Positions 24,361 through 36,153 are shown, counted from the first letter of the stretch. The stretch is 64,000 bases of DNA from Dendrobium chrysotoxum (GCA_019925795.1 CM034315.1:22735867-22799866); one strand, 5' to 3'. Numbers and translations are program-made. The notes: a model not told the origin generated them from the sequence alone.

Positions 24361-24720
24361 TCATGAACTTTCCAATGGGCATGCCCCAAAGATTGTTTGG
24401 AGTGGCCTTCCAAAGATCGCATTGTAGGCCGATTCTGATTTCACTATAATAAATTGGATAGAATGTTCAACTTGTCGGGCAAATTCTCCAAGTACAACAG
24501 GGAGACTGATGGTTCCTTCTACCCTTACAGGTCGATTGTCAAACCCATACAGTGGACCTGTAGCTGGCAGGAGCTTTTCCCTATCTAGGCCCATATTGAG
24601 GAAGATGGAATAAAACAGGACGTCCACCGAGCTCCCATTATCAACTAAGATCCTTTTGACATTGAAGCATGGGTCGCCAATTCCCGTGTTAATTACAAGT
24701 GGATCCTAATGAGGGGTCTG
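24361..24720 (-). pseudogene. Ty3/gypsy aspartic protease fragment
   Basis: The minus frame carries V-D-N-G-S-S-V-D-V-L-F, the D-x-G-S/T active-site motif of retropepsin-like proteases, and ends with Y-N-A-I-F-G-R-P, the usual end of the protease-like domain in Tat-type Ty3/gypsy polyproteins. In an intact element it would cut gag-pol into its working proteins. The fragment stops at 24361, so reverse transcriptase, RNase H and integrase are lost. It continues from the gag region upstream on the minus strand in the natural order. Confidence 0.8.
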
Positions 24721-26400
24721 AACTCCGTCTAGATTAGTATCATCAAAAGTAATAGAGTGGTCAGCACGAGACGTCTTTGGTATTGGCTCCTTGCTAGCTG
24801 CAATTAAGACTTGATTGGGTACTGAGGGGCCCCCAGCAATAGTTTCAATCTCTCCGACCATTTGATGATTATTTGATGGTTGCCTTTGTTGCTGATTCTG
24901 CCCCCCAGCAGGACCAGCTTCATCCCGAGTAGGTGCGCTTTGGATAAATTATCGAAGATATCCTTGTCGGATCAACCTCTCAATTTCTTTCTTGAGTTGT
25001 CTACCAGCTTCAGTTGTGTGTCCCCAGCTACGGTGGAAGTGACAATATTGCTCCTGATTTCCTATATTTGGCTTCAATGGATTCGGCCACTTTACATTCT
25101 CCTGATCCCGGATGGCCATCAACACGTTGGCCCGAGATACATTAAGCGGCGTATACTCCTTCTCTTAACGAGGCTCTCGTCGTTGCTATGAGGGTCGGGG
25201 GGGCAAGTTATAATTTCCTTGCTTTTTTCGTTGTGATGATGAAACATCCATCCCTGGCGCATTTTTACGTTTCCCGGTTATTTGCTCAAATTGCTTCTTA
25301 TGAGCATTTATGGCCTCATCTGCTGAGATCTGGGCTTCCACACGATGAATTAAGTCAGCATAGGAATGGACTGTAGCTCGCATAAGTGCTGAATAAAAAG
25401 ATCCAGGACGAAGTCCTCCAAGAAACACTCCTCTAAGCAGTTCAGGATCCACCTCTGGAATTTATCGAGCCTCCGTAGAAAATCTTTGAAAGGATTCTTT
25501 GAGGGTCTCATTTTCATTCTGACGAATTCCTGAGAGATGGGAAGAATCTTTAACCATCCTTCAATTGGCAACAAATTGTTCAACGAATACTTTGGCCAAT
25601 TTGACAAACTTGGAGATGGTTCCGGCAGGAAGCGAGTAGAATCATGTTCGAGCCTGCCTTTTAAGGGTAGCAGGAAACACTTGACAGAGAAGTGCATCTG
25701 AGGTTCTCTGAATATGCATAATAGTTCTGTAATGATCGATGTGCTCACAGGGGTCAGTTGTCCCGTCATAAGAATCAATGCTCGATAGTTTTAACCCTGT
25801 AGGGATGGGGTGTTGAAGGATGGCTTCCGTTAGTGGTGAGGTCTCCTGAAAGTCCCATTGATGGAGAGATTATCTTCCACCCTTGCTAGGGAACTCTTCT
25901 TGGACTAACCTCCTCAGTTCATGGCGTAGGATATTACGCGGGAGGTCAGTAATGTGTGGTTAGGCTACATCCTCGGGAATATCTGACGGAATACGGACTA
26001 CCTGACTGGGGCGAAAAGGATGGGTAGAGCTAGCGGTGTCAGCAAGGTCAATCTCTTTATGTGTTTGAGGACAACCCCTTGATTGAGGGATAGGGATGTC
26101 TACACGTTCAAGTTGAACACCTCTGGCCAGTGATGGATCTTGAGGAAGACGAACCTCCTCCTGCTTGCTAGCATAGGTTGTCAGGTCCCTCATAGGAGTC
26201 GAAGGATCTCCTTTTGAGATTCCTCCATTCTTCGGATGCGATCTTCCACAGATGGTCCTGATGTTCCTTCTCCAGCAGGATTTTACACACCATGGTGAAA
26301 GGAGGCAGATGCCTGATGTCCATGATTCAAGGACTGATTCCTGGATTGGTGAGAGTTGGAGCGAGAGGCTCCCTGGTGGCGATTGCTACGCCTGTTATCC
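24721..26400 (-). pseudogene. Ty3/gypsy (Tat-like) gag, broken
   Basis: Pieces in different minus frames assemble into one gag: an N-terminal proline/glutamine-rich part (26193-25960), then P-L-T-E-A-I-L and Y-D-G-T-T-D-P-C-E-H-I-D-H-Y (about 25860-25740), the core with F-V-R-M-K-M and P-S-K-N-P-F (25600-25480), L-L-R-G-V-F-L-G-G-L-R-P-G-S-F (25450), and Y-C-H-F-H-R-S-W-G-H-T-T-E just before the protease (about 25050). Frame changes near 25450 and 25800 plus stops break the protein. Gag would form particles. It sits between a PBS/LTR on its 5' side and a protease on its 3' side. Confidence 0.8.
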
Positions 26401-26432
26401 ATTAAAGTACTGATTAATATTGTGGGATTGTC

Positions 26433-26450
26433 TTCCCACAGACGGCGCCA
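26433..26450 (-). other. Gypsy primer-binding site
   Basis: The complement reads TGGCGCCGTCTGTGGGAA, a PBS form common in Tat-lineage Ty3/gypsy elements of plants. It lies three bases from the LTR start at 26454. Confidence 0.8.
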
Positions 26451-26453
26451 AAT

Positions 26454-27512
26454 TGTTGCAGGCTAGAATATGTGCGGCGATATAGATGTAATTTTACGTC
26501 TTAGCGTTGCACGGATATCAATCTCACACACAGAGAAGATAAGATTTTTTACGTGGAAAACCCTTGAAAGGGGAAAAACTACGGGGCCTAGCCCAGTTGA
26601 AAGTGATTTCACTAGAATTTGAGTTGGTTATAATGGGCTGACTCGCCTCCAAGGACGATCAGATTACAAGTAACAATTGTACAGTAGAAATCTGGGTGTC
26701 AGGTGATGATCTGGCAGAACTTCGGGCCTCAGATGGTGGTCTGGTAGAGCTCCAAGCCTTAGGTGATGATTTGGCGAAGGTGAGGGCCTCCGGAGGTGGT
26801 TCGGTGAAGGCGAGGTCTTCCGGCAATGGTCCCGCGAGGGTGAGGGCCTACGGCGGTGGTCCGGCGAAGGTGAGGCCCTCAAGTGGTGGTCCGGAGAAGC
26901 TCCGGTGGCGATCCGGCGAGACTCCGGCTGTGGTGCGGTAGAACTCCAGCAGTGGTCGAGGAGGAGCTAGGCAGCTGGAGCTTTCTTCCTTCTCTTCCTT
27001 CTTATCTCTTGGCTTCGATCCCCCCTTTCAAGAGAGAATGTGGTTCTATTTATAGAACTCTTGAGTGGCATGACTTGTAAATAAGTGGAAGATCAAGGGT
27101 AAATTGGAAGTAGCTCGGATGGACGGCCGATCTTGATTCCTACGATCATGTACAGTTCAATGGTCATTTGAATGCCTTAATGATATCAGAATTTAATGAT
27201 CTTGGGCTCGTTGGATTCGTCTCATCGAGCCACTCTATTCGACTATAAGAATGTCATGATTGGAGACCGTTTGGTAACTCAAACTGTGGTTTGATCCTTC
27301 CAAAAGTGCTTCGAGTCTTTGATTTGGACTCATTTGGGCTCGGATTGGGTCGATTTTGGTGTCGTTGGGTTCGTGTTTCCAAGATGCTCAGTTCGACTGT
27401 AAGTTTGCAGAAATCAGGGTTCGGATGATCTCAATTTTAATTATTGAAGCTCCCAACTTGATTTTGCTTCAAGAGTCGTGCTCGATCAAGATAATTTTTT
27501 AATGATGTATCA
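26454..27512 (-). repeat. Ty3/gypsy LTR
   Basis: On the plus strand it opens with TGTTGCAGGCTAG next to the PBS and plausibly closes with GATGTATCA at 27512, giving about 1.06 kb with TG...CA ends. It includes a 30-bp tandem array (26690-26940), a TATA-like CTATTTATAG (27048-27057) and a CTTGGGCTCGTTGGATTCG box near 27202. That box also occurs in the relic at 33209-33230. The outer end lacks a partner LTR, so no target duplication could be checked. Confidence 0.7.
26690..26940. repeat. 30-bp tandem array inside gypsy LTR
   Basis: Seven or so units of the type GTCCGGCGAAGGTGAGGGCC + TCCGGCGGTG (30 bp). GC-rich and open in both directions; the predicted proteins across it are repeat artefacts. 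Confidence 0.8.
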
Positions 27513-28107
27513 GTTATCATTATAATTATTTTTATAAAACAAAAATAAAAATTAAAAAAAATTCAAATACTTATTATGATGATCTTTCTTATAATGGTTT
27601 GATCATAGCACGTAAAAAGTAAAATTAAGGTTTCATTTTGAATAACTTTTTTACTTTCAGGTTGCCATCACAATATCTGTTTGCACTATTTTTTCATTGT
27701 TTTAAAAAAAAATTATATTAGGAAGAAGTTTTTCACAATAGCTTTTAATAAATTTGCTTTCTCCATACAACTTTATAGTCATCTTTATAAGAAACGAAAG
27801 CTAGGAAATATTGGCGAATAGTTCAATACTCACTAATGAAATGGTTTTGACCAATCCTGATTTTGTCTATGGTTTTTTGGTCACATGAAGTGGTGCTTTA
27901 AAAATTTCTAAAATATATTAAATTTCTATTGAAAAAATATTGAGTTTAAATTTTCTAAATTTTCTCAATAAATCTCATTTTGAATATTCAAAATAAATGA
28001 ATGAAACATAAAATTTATTTTTTATTTTGGAAAACAACTAAACAAATTCAATCCTAACAACTAAGCTCATCTTGATCTATTAGTTGTGAGTTTTGGCTAC
28101 CAATTAA
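27513..28107. other. AT-rich intergenic DNA with one possible MITE end
   Basis: A single MITE-like end, TAA + GGTTTCATTTTGAATAAC, is seen at 27626-27645 without a clear partner. Otherwise nothing is recognised. Confidence 0.35.
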
Positions 28108-28227
28108 GGTTTCGTTTGGGACGGCTTTCTTACTGCTTCTTAAAGCAACTTTCTAGTATAAAAATTAAATTTTTTGTACTAAAAAGATGCTTTAAAAAGC
28201 AGTAAAAAAGTCGTCCCAAATAAAACT
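28108..28227. mobile_element. MITE (TAA family)
   Basis: 120 bp; starts GGTTTCGTTTGGGACGGCTT and ends AGTCGTCCCAAATAAAACT, with TAA on both sides (28105-28107, 28228-28230). Central inverted AGTATAAAAATT / TTTTTTGTACTA pair as in the other copies. Confidence 0.88.
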
Positions 28228-28343
28228 TAAGAAATCTTGGATTCAAGTCTTGCGTATTTGATGTGTGTAAGAATTTACTTTAATTGATCTAAAAGTCCCC
28301 AAGAAATTAAATCCTAACATCAATTATCGCATCTCCCACTTAT

Positions 28344-28456
28344 CGGCTTCGCTGGAGACGATATTTTGCCACTGTTTTTTTTACTGTTTTAAAGAAATTC
28401 TCAATGCTAGAAAACTACTATAGAAAGTAATCAGAAAATTATCCTAAATGAAATCT
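28344..28456. mobile_element. MITE (TAA family), degenerate
   Basis: Ends GGCTTCGCTGGAGACGATAT and AAATTATCCTAAATGAAATC still match the family termini, followed by TAA at 28457-28459. The interior CTAGAAAACTACTATAG replaces the usual CTAGTACAAAA. Confidence 0.55.
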
Positions 28457-28774
28457 TAATGAGACTTTGACTTATCTGAAGAAAGAAAAAAAAATTAATG
28501 CATCATCGTGTTTTCCATTTTGCTTGCTCGATCAAAGGGTTGCTAATAAATAGGTGAAGTGCAGGCACGTGAAGGGTTCAGATCCAGTGGACAAAATCGC
28601 AATCTCGCGATTATTGAGGTTGTAATAGATGAAAAAGAATAGAAGGCTACAGATAATATAGTTCTACTTTATTCGAAGCCTTATTAGTTATTATAACACT
28701 TCACCATCTTACACCACATATTTTAATTTCTTTGGGGCAAGGAAAGGCAAGGTAGCTACCCGTTCAATCAAGTA

Positions 28775-28872
28775 CAATTTTTTAAATGGGCATTTATATA
28801 AATCATATTTAGCAATAGGATGTTAAAAAACAAAAAAATTAGGGCAGGAACTAGCCACCCCATGTGTGGGAG
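28775..28872 (-). repeat. Inverted repeat, left arm
   Basis: TTAGCAATAGGATGTTAAAA, AACTAGCCACCCCATGTGTG and neighbouring bases match, in reverse complement, TTTTTATTAATATCCTATTG and CATACATGGGGCGACTAG at 31033-31090. A third, weaker copy in plus orientation is at 29085-29160 (GACTTGCTTCAAGTCGCTGG). Confidence 0.6.
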
Positions 28873-29559
28873 CAAGGGTGGAACTTAGAAGAGCTTAGGG
28901 TGGATTAAAATTTTTTTTCTGAGAAAAAAAATATTTTAACTATTTTGCTCACCTTTAATAAATACAATTGTTTAAATTTTAAGCAAAATTTTTATTTTTT
29001 ATTTCATATATAAGATTATATATTTCACAATCTTATTTTGTCCACCCTCAAAAGAGATGCTAATTCAGCCCCTATGGGGGAGCCTGGGTTGACTTGCTTC
29101 AAGTCGCTGGCTAGCCGCCGTCTTTTCCACCGCTTTTTTTTTAATTATTGTTATATTTATTTATATATGAATTGAAAATGAATAATTTTATAAAAATAAA
29201 ATATTTGTATGATTTTGTAATTATATATATGTCAAATTTAATATTTTAAATTACATTTCATAAGAATGAGAATAGAATAAAATTTATTATTTCTGATTTA
29301 AACTTTAAAAAGATTGAAAATATCAAAATTTTAAAGACGATCAAACAAGTTCAAAATTTGATGAAAGGAAAATCATAGAATATAATAATAACTATATCTT
29401 TAATAAAAAAATAACTTGAATAAAAAAATATGCGGAGGAATAGGTACTGAACAAATTTTTTTTTATCAAACAAGATTGACATTACATAAGAAAAGTATAC
29501 AAAATTCTAAACAAGTCTCTTTACCATACATTAGAAAATGAGTTATTGTCTTTTTATAT

Positions 29560-30320
29560 GGTATTGGGGGAACTTGTGTGACCCTGGAGTGTATCGATTT
29601 GGTCCTCTCCTTAGTCGTTCCCGACGGGCATGATGAACTTCTTTTTCGAGATTTTGTTCTTCTTCCTCACAATATCCCTTGTTGGCAGCTCTTATTTGTT
29701 GTTGTGAGAAGTACTACTAACCAAAAATTTGGTATGCTGAACCACCAAATTGCCTAATAACATGAACAGAAAGGTGCCATTCTACACACTTTCAATAGAT
29801 GAGTGGGACCTGAGACCTCCAAACTCTAAATCCTAAGATACAAATTTGCGGCACATGAAACATTAGTTGTTCTAAGAAGTCCAAATTACCTAAAATTATT
29901 GGCAAATCGTTATTAGTTCTTCCTTAAATTTTATAGATAAAAATACAAAACACTGTCACATGATCAACTATCTTTATCTAGCTATCTTTCAAACCTTCAA
30001 TTTCATTATGATAAAATTTCACATTATTTATAGAGACCTCTCTAGCTCTTCGCTCATTCCACATGTAATAGAATTCATCAATAATTTTATTTGAAATAAA
30101 TATGAGAAATTTCTTACAAACAAAAAATGTTACCTATAACTAAGGGCTTCTCCAGCAGGTCGTTTGGGTACGAAACATGTAAGATTGGTTGGCCTACATG
30201 CAATCTCTCCCGAGCCCAAACTTGGAGCAAATGCAAACATCCTGCCTTGTTCACCCTATTTCGCTTTGCAACTTCTTTTAATTCCCTGTGCAAATTAGCC
30301 TCATGAGTAAGTTAAAAAAA
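29560..30320 (-). pseudogene. Plant-mobile-domain (PMD/MAIN-like) gene fragment
   Basis: From about 30300 the minus strand has an open stretch of some 60 codons: L-H-R-E-L-K-E-V-A, then G-C-L-H-L-L-Q-V-W-A-R-E-R-L-H-V-G-Q-P. This resembles the core of plant mobile domain proteins (L-Y-R-E-L ... L-L-L-L-Q-L-W-A-W-E-R), the family also labelled phosphatase-7 long-form-like. It ends at a possible splice donor (GGTAAC, near 30135). A second block near 29790-29740 reads C-V-E-W-H-L-S-V-H-V-I-R-Q-F-G, a late motif of the same family. Stops lie between the blocks, so either introns or decay separate them. PMD genes occur both as host genes and inside plant transposons; flanking inverted repeats here favour a transposon passenger. 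Confidence 0.6.
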
Positions 30321-30441
30321 TTTCTAAATCCTCTAACAAAGACAAATACTATAAGTGAATTTTGGAGACTGAAGTACTAGGCATCAAAAAGCTCCCTATG
30401 ATAAATAAAATATAAGCACGAATAGACTGAAGCAACTCTAA

Positions 30442-30561
30442 GGCTTCGTTTGGGACGGCTTTCTTACTGCTTCTTAAAGCGGCTTTCTAGTACAAAAATT
30501 AAAATTTTTGTACTAAAAAGTTGCTTTAAGAAGCAATAAGAAAGCTGTCCCAAACGAAGCC
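30442..30561. mobile_element. MITE (TAA family), best-preserved copy
   Basis: A near-perfect fold-back of 120 bp: GGCTTCGTTTGGGACGGCTT at one end and AAGCTGTCCCAAACGAAGCC at the other, with inner CTAGTACAAAAATT / AATTTTTGTACTA. TAA duplicated at 30439-30441 and 30562-30564. Three-base TAA duplications fit Tourist-like (PIF/Harbinger-dependent) MITEs. Confidence 0.93.
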
Positions 30562-31004
30562 TAAATCAGAAACATCTGCGTATGATTGTCACGAAAAATA
30601 CCATCGAAGCCAACGTAACGGTAAGCGATATGTTTATGCACAAGCTTGGTCCATACTAAACTTTGATATTATTTGAGAATTATTGAGGTCCTGATAAATC
30701 AACTCTAGAATATGATGTGATTTAAGGAATATTTAAAAACCATTTCAACTCATTGAACTAGCAGGTCGTGAATGAGACGAGAAATGTGCCAAACGATTTG
30801 ACGAATCTCCTCCTGCTTATTTATATTACTCGGTTGCTCTTTTTTAAAATTTGGCCATCACAAAAGTATAAATATTTCAATTTAATAAAATTGTACATTC
30901 TCAATTCGTACATAAATGAATATAACAATAAAAAAAGATGAATAGTGGAAAGGATGGGGGGCTGATCGTCGGCTGGTGTCCAACAGCCAAAAGCAAATTG
31001 ACCT

Positions 31005-31135
31005 GGGCTTGGGCGACTTGCTTAGTCGTCCATACATGGGGCGACTAGCTCCTTTCTTTTACTTTTTTATTAATATCCTATTGCTAAAAACAATTTATAT
31101 AATTGCCCTTTTAAAAATTTGGCCTCCAATCAAAT
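31005..31135 (+). repeat. Inverted repeat, right arm
   Basis: Counterpart of 28775-28872 (see there): GACTTGCTTAGTCG, CATACATGGGGCGACTAG, TATCCTATTGCTAAAAAC and ATATAATTGCCCTTTTAAAA. The two arms enclose about 2.2 kb that includes the PMD fragment and a MITE. Confidence 0.6.
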
Positions 31136-31600
31136 TTATCCATTTGATGTATTTAAAAGCCATTTGGAATAACATTTATTTTTATTTTTATTTTTATTTT
31201 TTGTTTTGTTTATATTTTAATATAAAATAAAATATCTTGATTATTTTAAAAATATGTTATTTTAATTTTTTATTAAATATGAAATAAATTAATTTATGTG
31301 ACGGTGGTGATGGTTGTCGACGGACTACCTAGGTGATGATGGAGGTAATGGCATAGTAATGGTGGCTAACAACAAATTTGGAGTTGGCTGGCTATGATAG
31401 TTGTTTTTTAAAAATACTTAAAACACCTCAAAATTATTTTAAGAATTTTTAAAATAATTTAATTTATTTTTTAAATAAAATAAATAATAATTTAAAATTA
31501 TTTCACTACTATTTATATTTGATTACAAGCAATGCCCTCTTTTAAGGGGATGGATTAATAAAGTATATATTACATTAATAATGTTGGAAGAGCTATATGG
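31136..31600. other. AT-rich low-complexity DNA
   Basis: TTTTTAT repeats at 31172-31201 and poly-A/T tracts; no gene is supported. Confidence 0.5.
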
Positions 31601-33650
31601 AAGAAATCAATGTGCTAAAATTGGGCGTAAGAGTTAATGTCGATGACATGCATCGATCTTATAATTGATGGCATATGTTGGCATTATTAGCAATGGTAGG
31701 TGATGAAATCAGTAAGAGTCCATGTAGCCATATAACAATGATCAGAAGATTATAAATCGATGGAGCGTATTCGAGTGATGGTGGCTAGGGAACCATAATC
31801 AAGTAGTCGAGATCAGAGGATTGTAGTTGAGCGATAAAGGTCTGAGGATCGTAGCAGGGCGATGGAGGTCGAAGGACCGTAGTAAGGTGATGATGGTCAT
31901 GGGATCAAAGTTAGGCAATAGTTTTCATGGGACTATAGCAAGCGCGATGGGGGTTAGAGGATAATAATCGAGTGACAAAGGTCAAAGGACTATAATGAGG
32001 CGATGGTGGTCAGAGGATTCTAGTCGAGTGACGGTGGTCAGAGGATCGTAGTCGAGCGATAATGATTAGATTACCGTAATCAGACAATAGTGGTCGAATG
32101 ATTGTAGTCGGGCCATAGTGATCATAGGATTATAGTTGAGCAACGAAAGTCGGAGAGCCATAGTCGGGCGACTGTGGTCAAAGAGTAGAATTCATATGAT
32201 GGTGGTCATAGGATCATAGTCAAGTAATAGTTGATTGAGGACCTTAGTTAAGTGATGACGGTCTAAGTATCATAGTCGATAGATAATACATATTTGGAGA
32301 CCATAGTAGGTGTGAGATGGCAGTTGAATGGACTGTAGTCGGGCAACGATGGTCAGAAGGATCGTAATTGATATGTAATGGATGTCAAAGGATTGTAGTT
32401 GAGCGACAGTGTTCCTAGGACCATAGTCAGGAGATGTTTGTCCAAGGATCATTGTTGGCAAGCTATGGTGATTTAAGAAACATAGTCAGCGGGCGACAAA
32501 GGATCAAGGCCTTTATTCGGCAGGTGATGAAGATAAGAAAGACCATAATTGTGCGATAATGGTATGAGTGACATGGTCGGGAAATGGTGGTTCAAGGACC
32601 ATAGTCAGGAGACGATAATCTGAGACAATAGTCGGAAGATTGTATTAGGCAAGCAATAGAGATTAGAGGATTGTAGTCTATAGTGTCAGAGGTCAGATGG
32701 ACTATAATTGGGTGACAGATGTCAGATGGGTTGTAATCAGGTAACGGTGCTATGAGGATCATGGTCCGATGATAATGGTCCAAAGATTCTACTCAAGTGA
32801 CGGTGATCTAACGATCGTAGTCAGCGACTATATTTTAGTTGGTGGACGACTATCGATGGAGGACCGTAGTTGGTGGTGAGGGATGTTTAAGGACTATGGT
32901 TGTTTGCTAGAGAAGACTCAACAAGGACAATTGGGCAGAGGTCCAATGATAGCTCTGCAGTTGCGCTTCTGGACCCTTAGATCCTCAAAGCTCTCTAGAA
33001 TCTCAAGATAAAATTCTACCTCAAGCTTCAAGCTCCTTCAAGCTCCTCCCCCTTCATGTCGAAAGTGAAGGCCTATTTATAGATTATTGAGAGTGGCATG
33101 CCTTTAAATATAAAGAAAATCCTAAACACTCCATCAAAGGGCCCCATATTAATTCATTTGATCATAAAATGTTCGTTCAACATTTAAGTATCTTAATGTT
33201 GTCAGATTTGAGCGATCTTGGACTTGTTGGATTTGTCTCATCGAGACATTCTATTCAACAATAATCATGTAAATTTTAGAGATCATTTGGTATCCAATTA
33301 ATCTCTTGAAGTTTTAATTATGCTTCTGGTCGTTTCATTGGGCTTATTCAGACTCGGATTAGATCATTTTGGGTGTTGTGTTTTTCTCATAGAGACAATT
33401 AGTTCAACAATAAGTTTGGTGAAATTAGAGCTTGAATGATCTCAAATTTAATTTTCAAAATTTTTTAATTCAAATATGTCTTGAGAGTCATGCTAGATCA
33501 AGATATTTTTTTGTGTCATTGTGTTCATTTTATCGAGACGTTCAGTTTGACTATAAATTTGCTGAAATTGAAATTCGAATGATCACAAGTTTAATTTTGA
33601 AAAAAATTAAATTCAAATATGTTAAAAGAGACTTGCATATTATGGTGACA
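31601..33650 (-). repeat. Gypsy LTR relic with long 28-bp array
   Basis: 33060-33650 parallels the LTR at 26454-27512: CTATTTATAGATTATTGAGAGTGGCATG, CTTGGACTTGTTGGATTTG, ATGATCTCAAATTTAATTTT. In both, a tandem GTGGTC-type array precedes this part. No gag or PBS was found with it. Confidence 0.55.
31750..32890. repeat. 28-bp tandem array (about 35-40 degenerate units)
   Basis: Consecutive units follow the pattern GTCAGAGGATCGTAGTCGAG + CGATGATG (28 bp), with 10-30% change between neighbours. The best region is 31950-32060. Antisense open frames across it (for example 32592-32783) come from the repeat. Confidence 0.85.
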
Positions 33651-33651
33651 A

Positions 33652-33653
<2 letters not shown>

Positions 33654-33719
<66 letters not shown>
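33654..33719. repeat. (AT)33 microsatellite
   Basis: Uninterrupted AT run of about 66 bp. Confidence 0.95.
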
Positions 33720-33721
<2 letters not shown>

Positions 33722-34168
33722 CTTAATTAAATCAATTTATTCTTTTTTTAAATAAATTATTTATCTGCATTAAAAAAAAAAATTCGAAGTTCCTTATCAA
33801 CTAACGATCATACAGATCATACGAATGCAAAGTCAGGTAATGTCGTTTTCATGCATGACACATATTCTAAGATCTAGTAACGTGCCGGCACATGGCCCGG
33901 CGGTCTTCACGCGCCATCACCGACAAAGAATTACTCTCCGTTTATTGCGTTCGCTACCCCAAAAAATTCTCTTCAATATCTCTATTTCACTCATCATCTT
34001 TTTCCAAAAAAAAAAAAAAAAAAACTCCTCATTCTCTTATATATAAATATAAAGCTCAAAATAGACATTTAAAACTAGAATTTATAATTAAATAAATCAT
34101 CTAATCATAAAAATTATAAAATTATTTGAGATTAAGAACTGTTAACCATTCTAATTAGCCCGAACTAA

Positions 34169-34254
34169 GGCTTCATTTGGGACGGCTTTTTCGTTGCTTC
34201 TTAAAACGGAGTTTTAGTATAAATTTTTTTCAAAAAGTCATCCCAAACGAAGCC
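34169..34254. mobile_element. MITE (TAA family), internally deleted
   Basis: 86 bp with ends GGCTTCATTTGGGACGGCTT and AAGTCATCCCAAACGAAGCC; TAA at 34166-34168 and TAG at 34255-34257. The second inner arm is missing. Confidence 0.8.
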
Positions 34255-35198
34255 TAGATTACAAATCAGACTACTTTCATCTTTTTTTTCATTTTTTCTC
34301 TCCATTACATATTGAAAAAAACTCAAATTAAGGCCGATAGCGACTATACCATCACCAGTATTTTAGCCCTCATGAGGGCTGCTAGAATGACCTCCTTGAA
34401 GGCCCTTGCTGAGAGCATCATGATGGTGCTCTCCTCTGGTGATGAGATGTGCCCACTATGAACAACTAGATCTATATTTTTTTAGTTCATTTAATCTTCG
34501 TTGGTTTTCATAAGTCATTTGGGGCATATCATACTATCATTATTATTTTTTAATGACCCTAATATTGATCCACGACCCATATATATGCATATTTGATCAA
34601 TGAGATGTCCTCAAATGAACACAAGAGAATTTTTCGAAGAATTTTATAGTTTGTATGACCAAACATAATATTCATGATCATATGTATGATCGACCTAAGA
34701 TGAGAGCTATATGATATTTTAAATTATGGTACAATACAATGGGATGTACGATATATAATTAAGCTTTCAGCTATTTTTTTGAAATTTTTTAGCACAATAT
34801 TGAATTATATTGTAGTATAAGGATTTCAAAATAATAGAAGTTGATGAAGAATGTAATACATTAGTATGTCTAAATGAATGGCCTTCTCAATAAATATTAC
34901 ATGAAAGTATAAAAATATTTTAGTTATAAATACATATTTTGAGGTTAAAAAATGATAAAAATGATATTAAAATCTCTATTTATAACTCACAAAAGTATAA
35001 GAAGATAGGAGAGAAAAATTACATGCTAAATGAAGGTGAAGGAGAGAAATAATAAGCTTAGATGTCAACCCTTAATTATGACTTAATTTGATAGACTATG
35101 AGAATAAAAAAGGTCTACTCATTTCATTTATGATATAAATCATATGAATAATCATAAAATTTTATTTTTTAAGGCATTATCATGTTTGATAAGTGTTG
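34255..35198. other. Unrecognised sequence
   Basis: No gene or repeat identified. 34320-34450 is slightly GC-richer but has no supported frame. Confidence 0.35.
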
Positions 35199-36153
35199 TG
35201 AAAAATTCTTGTAGGAAAATGGATCTTGATCTTTCTTGCTGTCTCAAATTGAATTAAAGAAAACACCACCTTCTTCTCCTCCACCTCCCCAACCAACCTC
35301 CACCCCCTCCCCCCCCCCCGTGAAACTACACCTCCACCACTGGCTAGCTTGCCTAGACCAAGAGCCTCCTGTTCTCCTTGGCACCCTAACTCACAGATTT
35401 TGTCAGAAAACCAAACTCAAATTTATTCTTCCTTCACTTAAAAACCCCTTAGATACAAATGGAATGCCTTCTATTTATAGGGTCATTCCTCTAAAGAGAA
35501 AACACTAGCTCACTAAAATTGAAATCAAGAAACAAAACTAATTTCAATTGGACCAAATACTAACGTAGTAATGTACTAAAACAAAAATGACGATCCTTAT
35601 AGTAGCTTTGAATCTATCTTTTGTCCAAAGAAAGAAAAGTCTTCTCTGTCAGTTGCATCTTCTCCTCCACCTACCATCCAAAAAAGAAAAGCCAAGAAAG
35701 GCATCCACATAATGGACTGCTTTTCCTCCACCTATGGTTTATAAAGGCAGTCACATCCCATCTATTCCTATACAAAACCATGTGTCCAGCGCTCGATCAC
35801 ACGTGATCTCCCACACGTATAGCAATCGAGCACCCATCACGCACTCTTACGTATGTCGCCCACAACCAACCTGCATGACTGCTCTCTGACCTAAGCCTAA
35901 TCCCGCTCACATCCACATGCAATGCCCGCATCCCACGTAGAGCTTTCTCGAACCCTACACAGTGTATGGCAGCGCCCTGTATAGTGCCCGCCTGCATGAT
36001 TCCAGCGACCCACACGCTTCCACCAGTGTTCTGTGGCACGTCTGCTTGCCGTGATCCACATGCAATGCCTGCATCACCAAAATTGCTCTTTTTCTTGATT
36101 ATAATAAATACCTTCCATCTCTTGATCTTTCTGATCAAGCTATGATACCATTT
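35199..36153 (-). repeat. Copia-like LTR and PBS fragment
   Basis: A repeat beginning TGTTGTGAAA...TTGTAGGAA.ATGGATCTT and running to GTCTCA occurs at 35199-35251 and again at 36154-36205. Between them, TATGATACCA (36140-36150) is the complement of a TGGTATCATA-type methionine-tRNA PBS and lies directly next to the second repeat, so the element reads on the minus strand. A TATA box (rc CCCTATAAATAG, near 35473-35484) fits promoter orientation. No coding region; either a TRIM-like element or a deleted copia. Confidence 0.45.

Noticed and set aside
26664..26941. Overlapping plus and minus ORFs with Pro/Ser/His or Gly/Arg repeats
   Set aside because: They span the 30-bp GC-rich array of the gypsy LTR.
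32270..32783. Antisense ORFs around 32.3-32.8 kb
   Set aside because: Produced by the 28-bp tandem array in a gypsy LTR relic.
33432..33755. 107-codon ORF with Ile-Tyr repeats
   Set aside because: It reads through the (AT)33 microsatellite.
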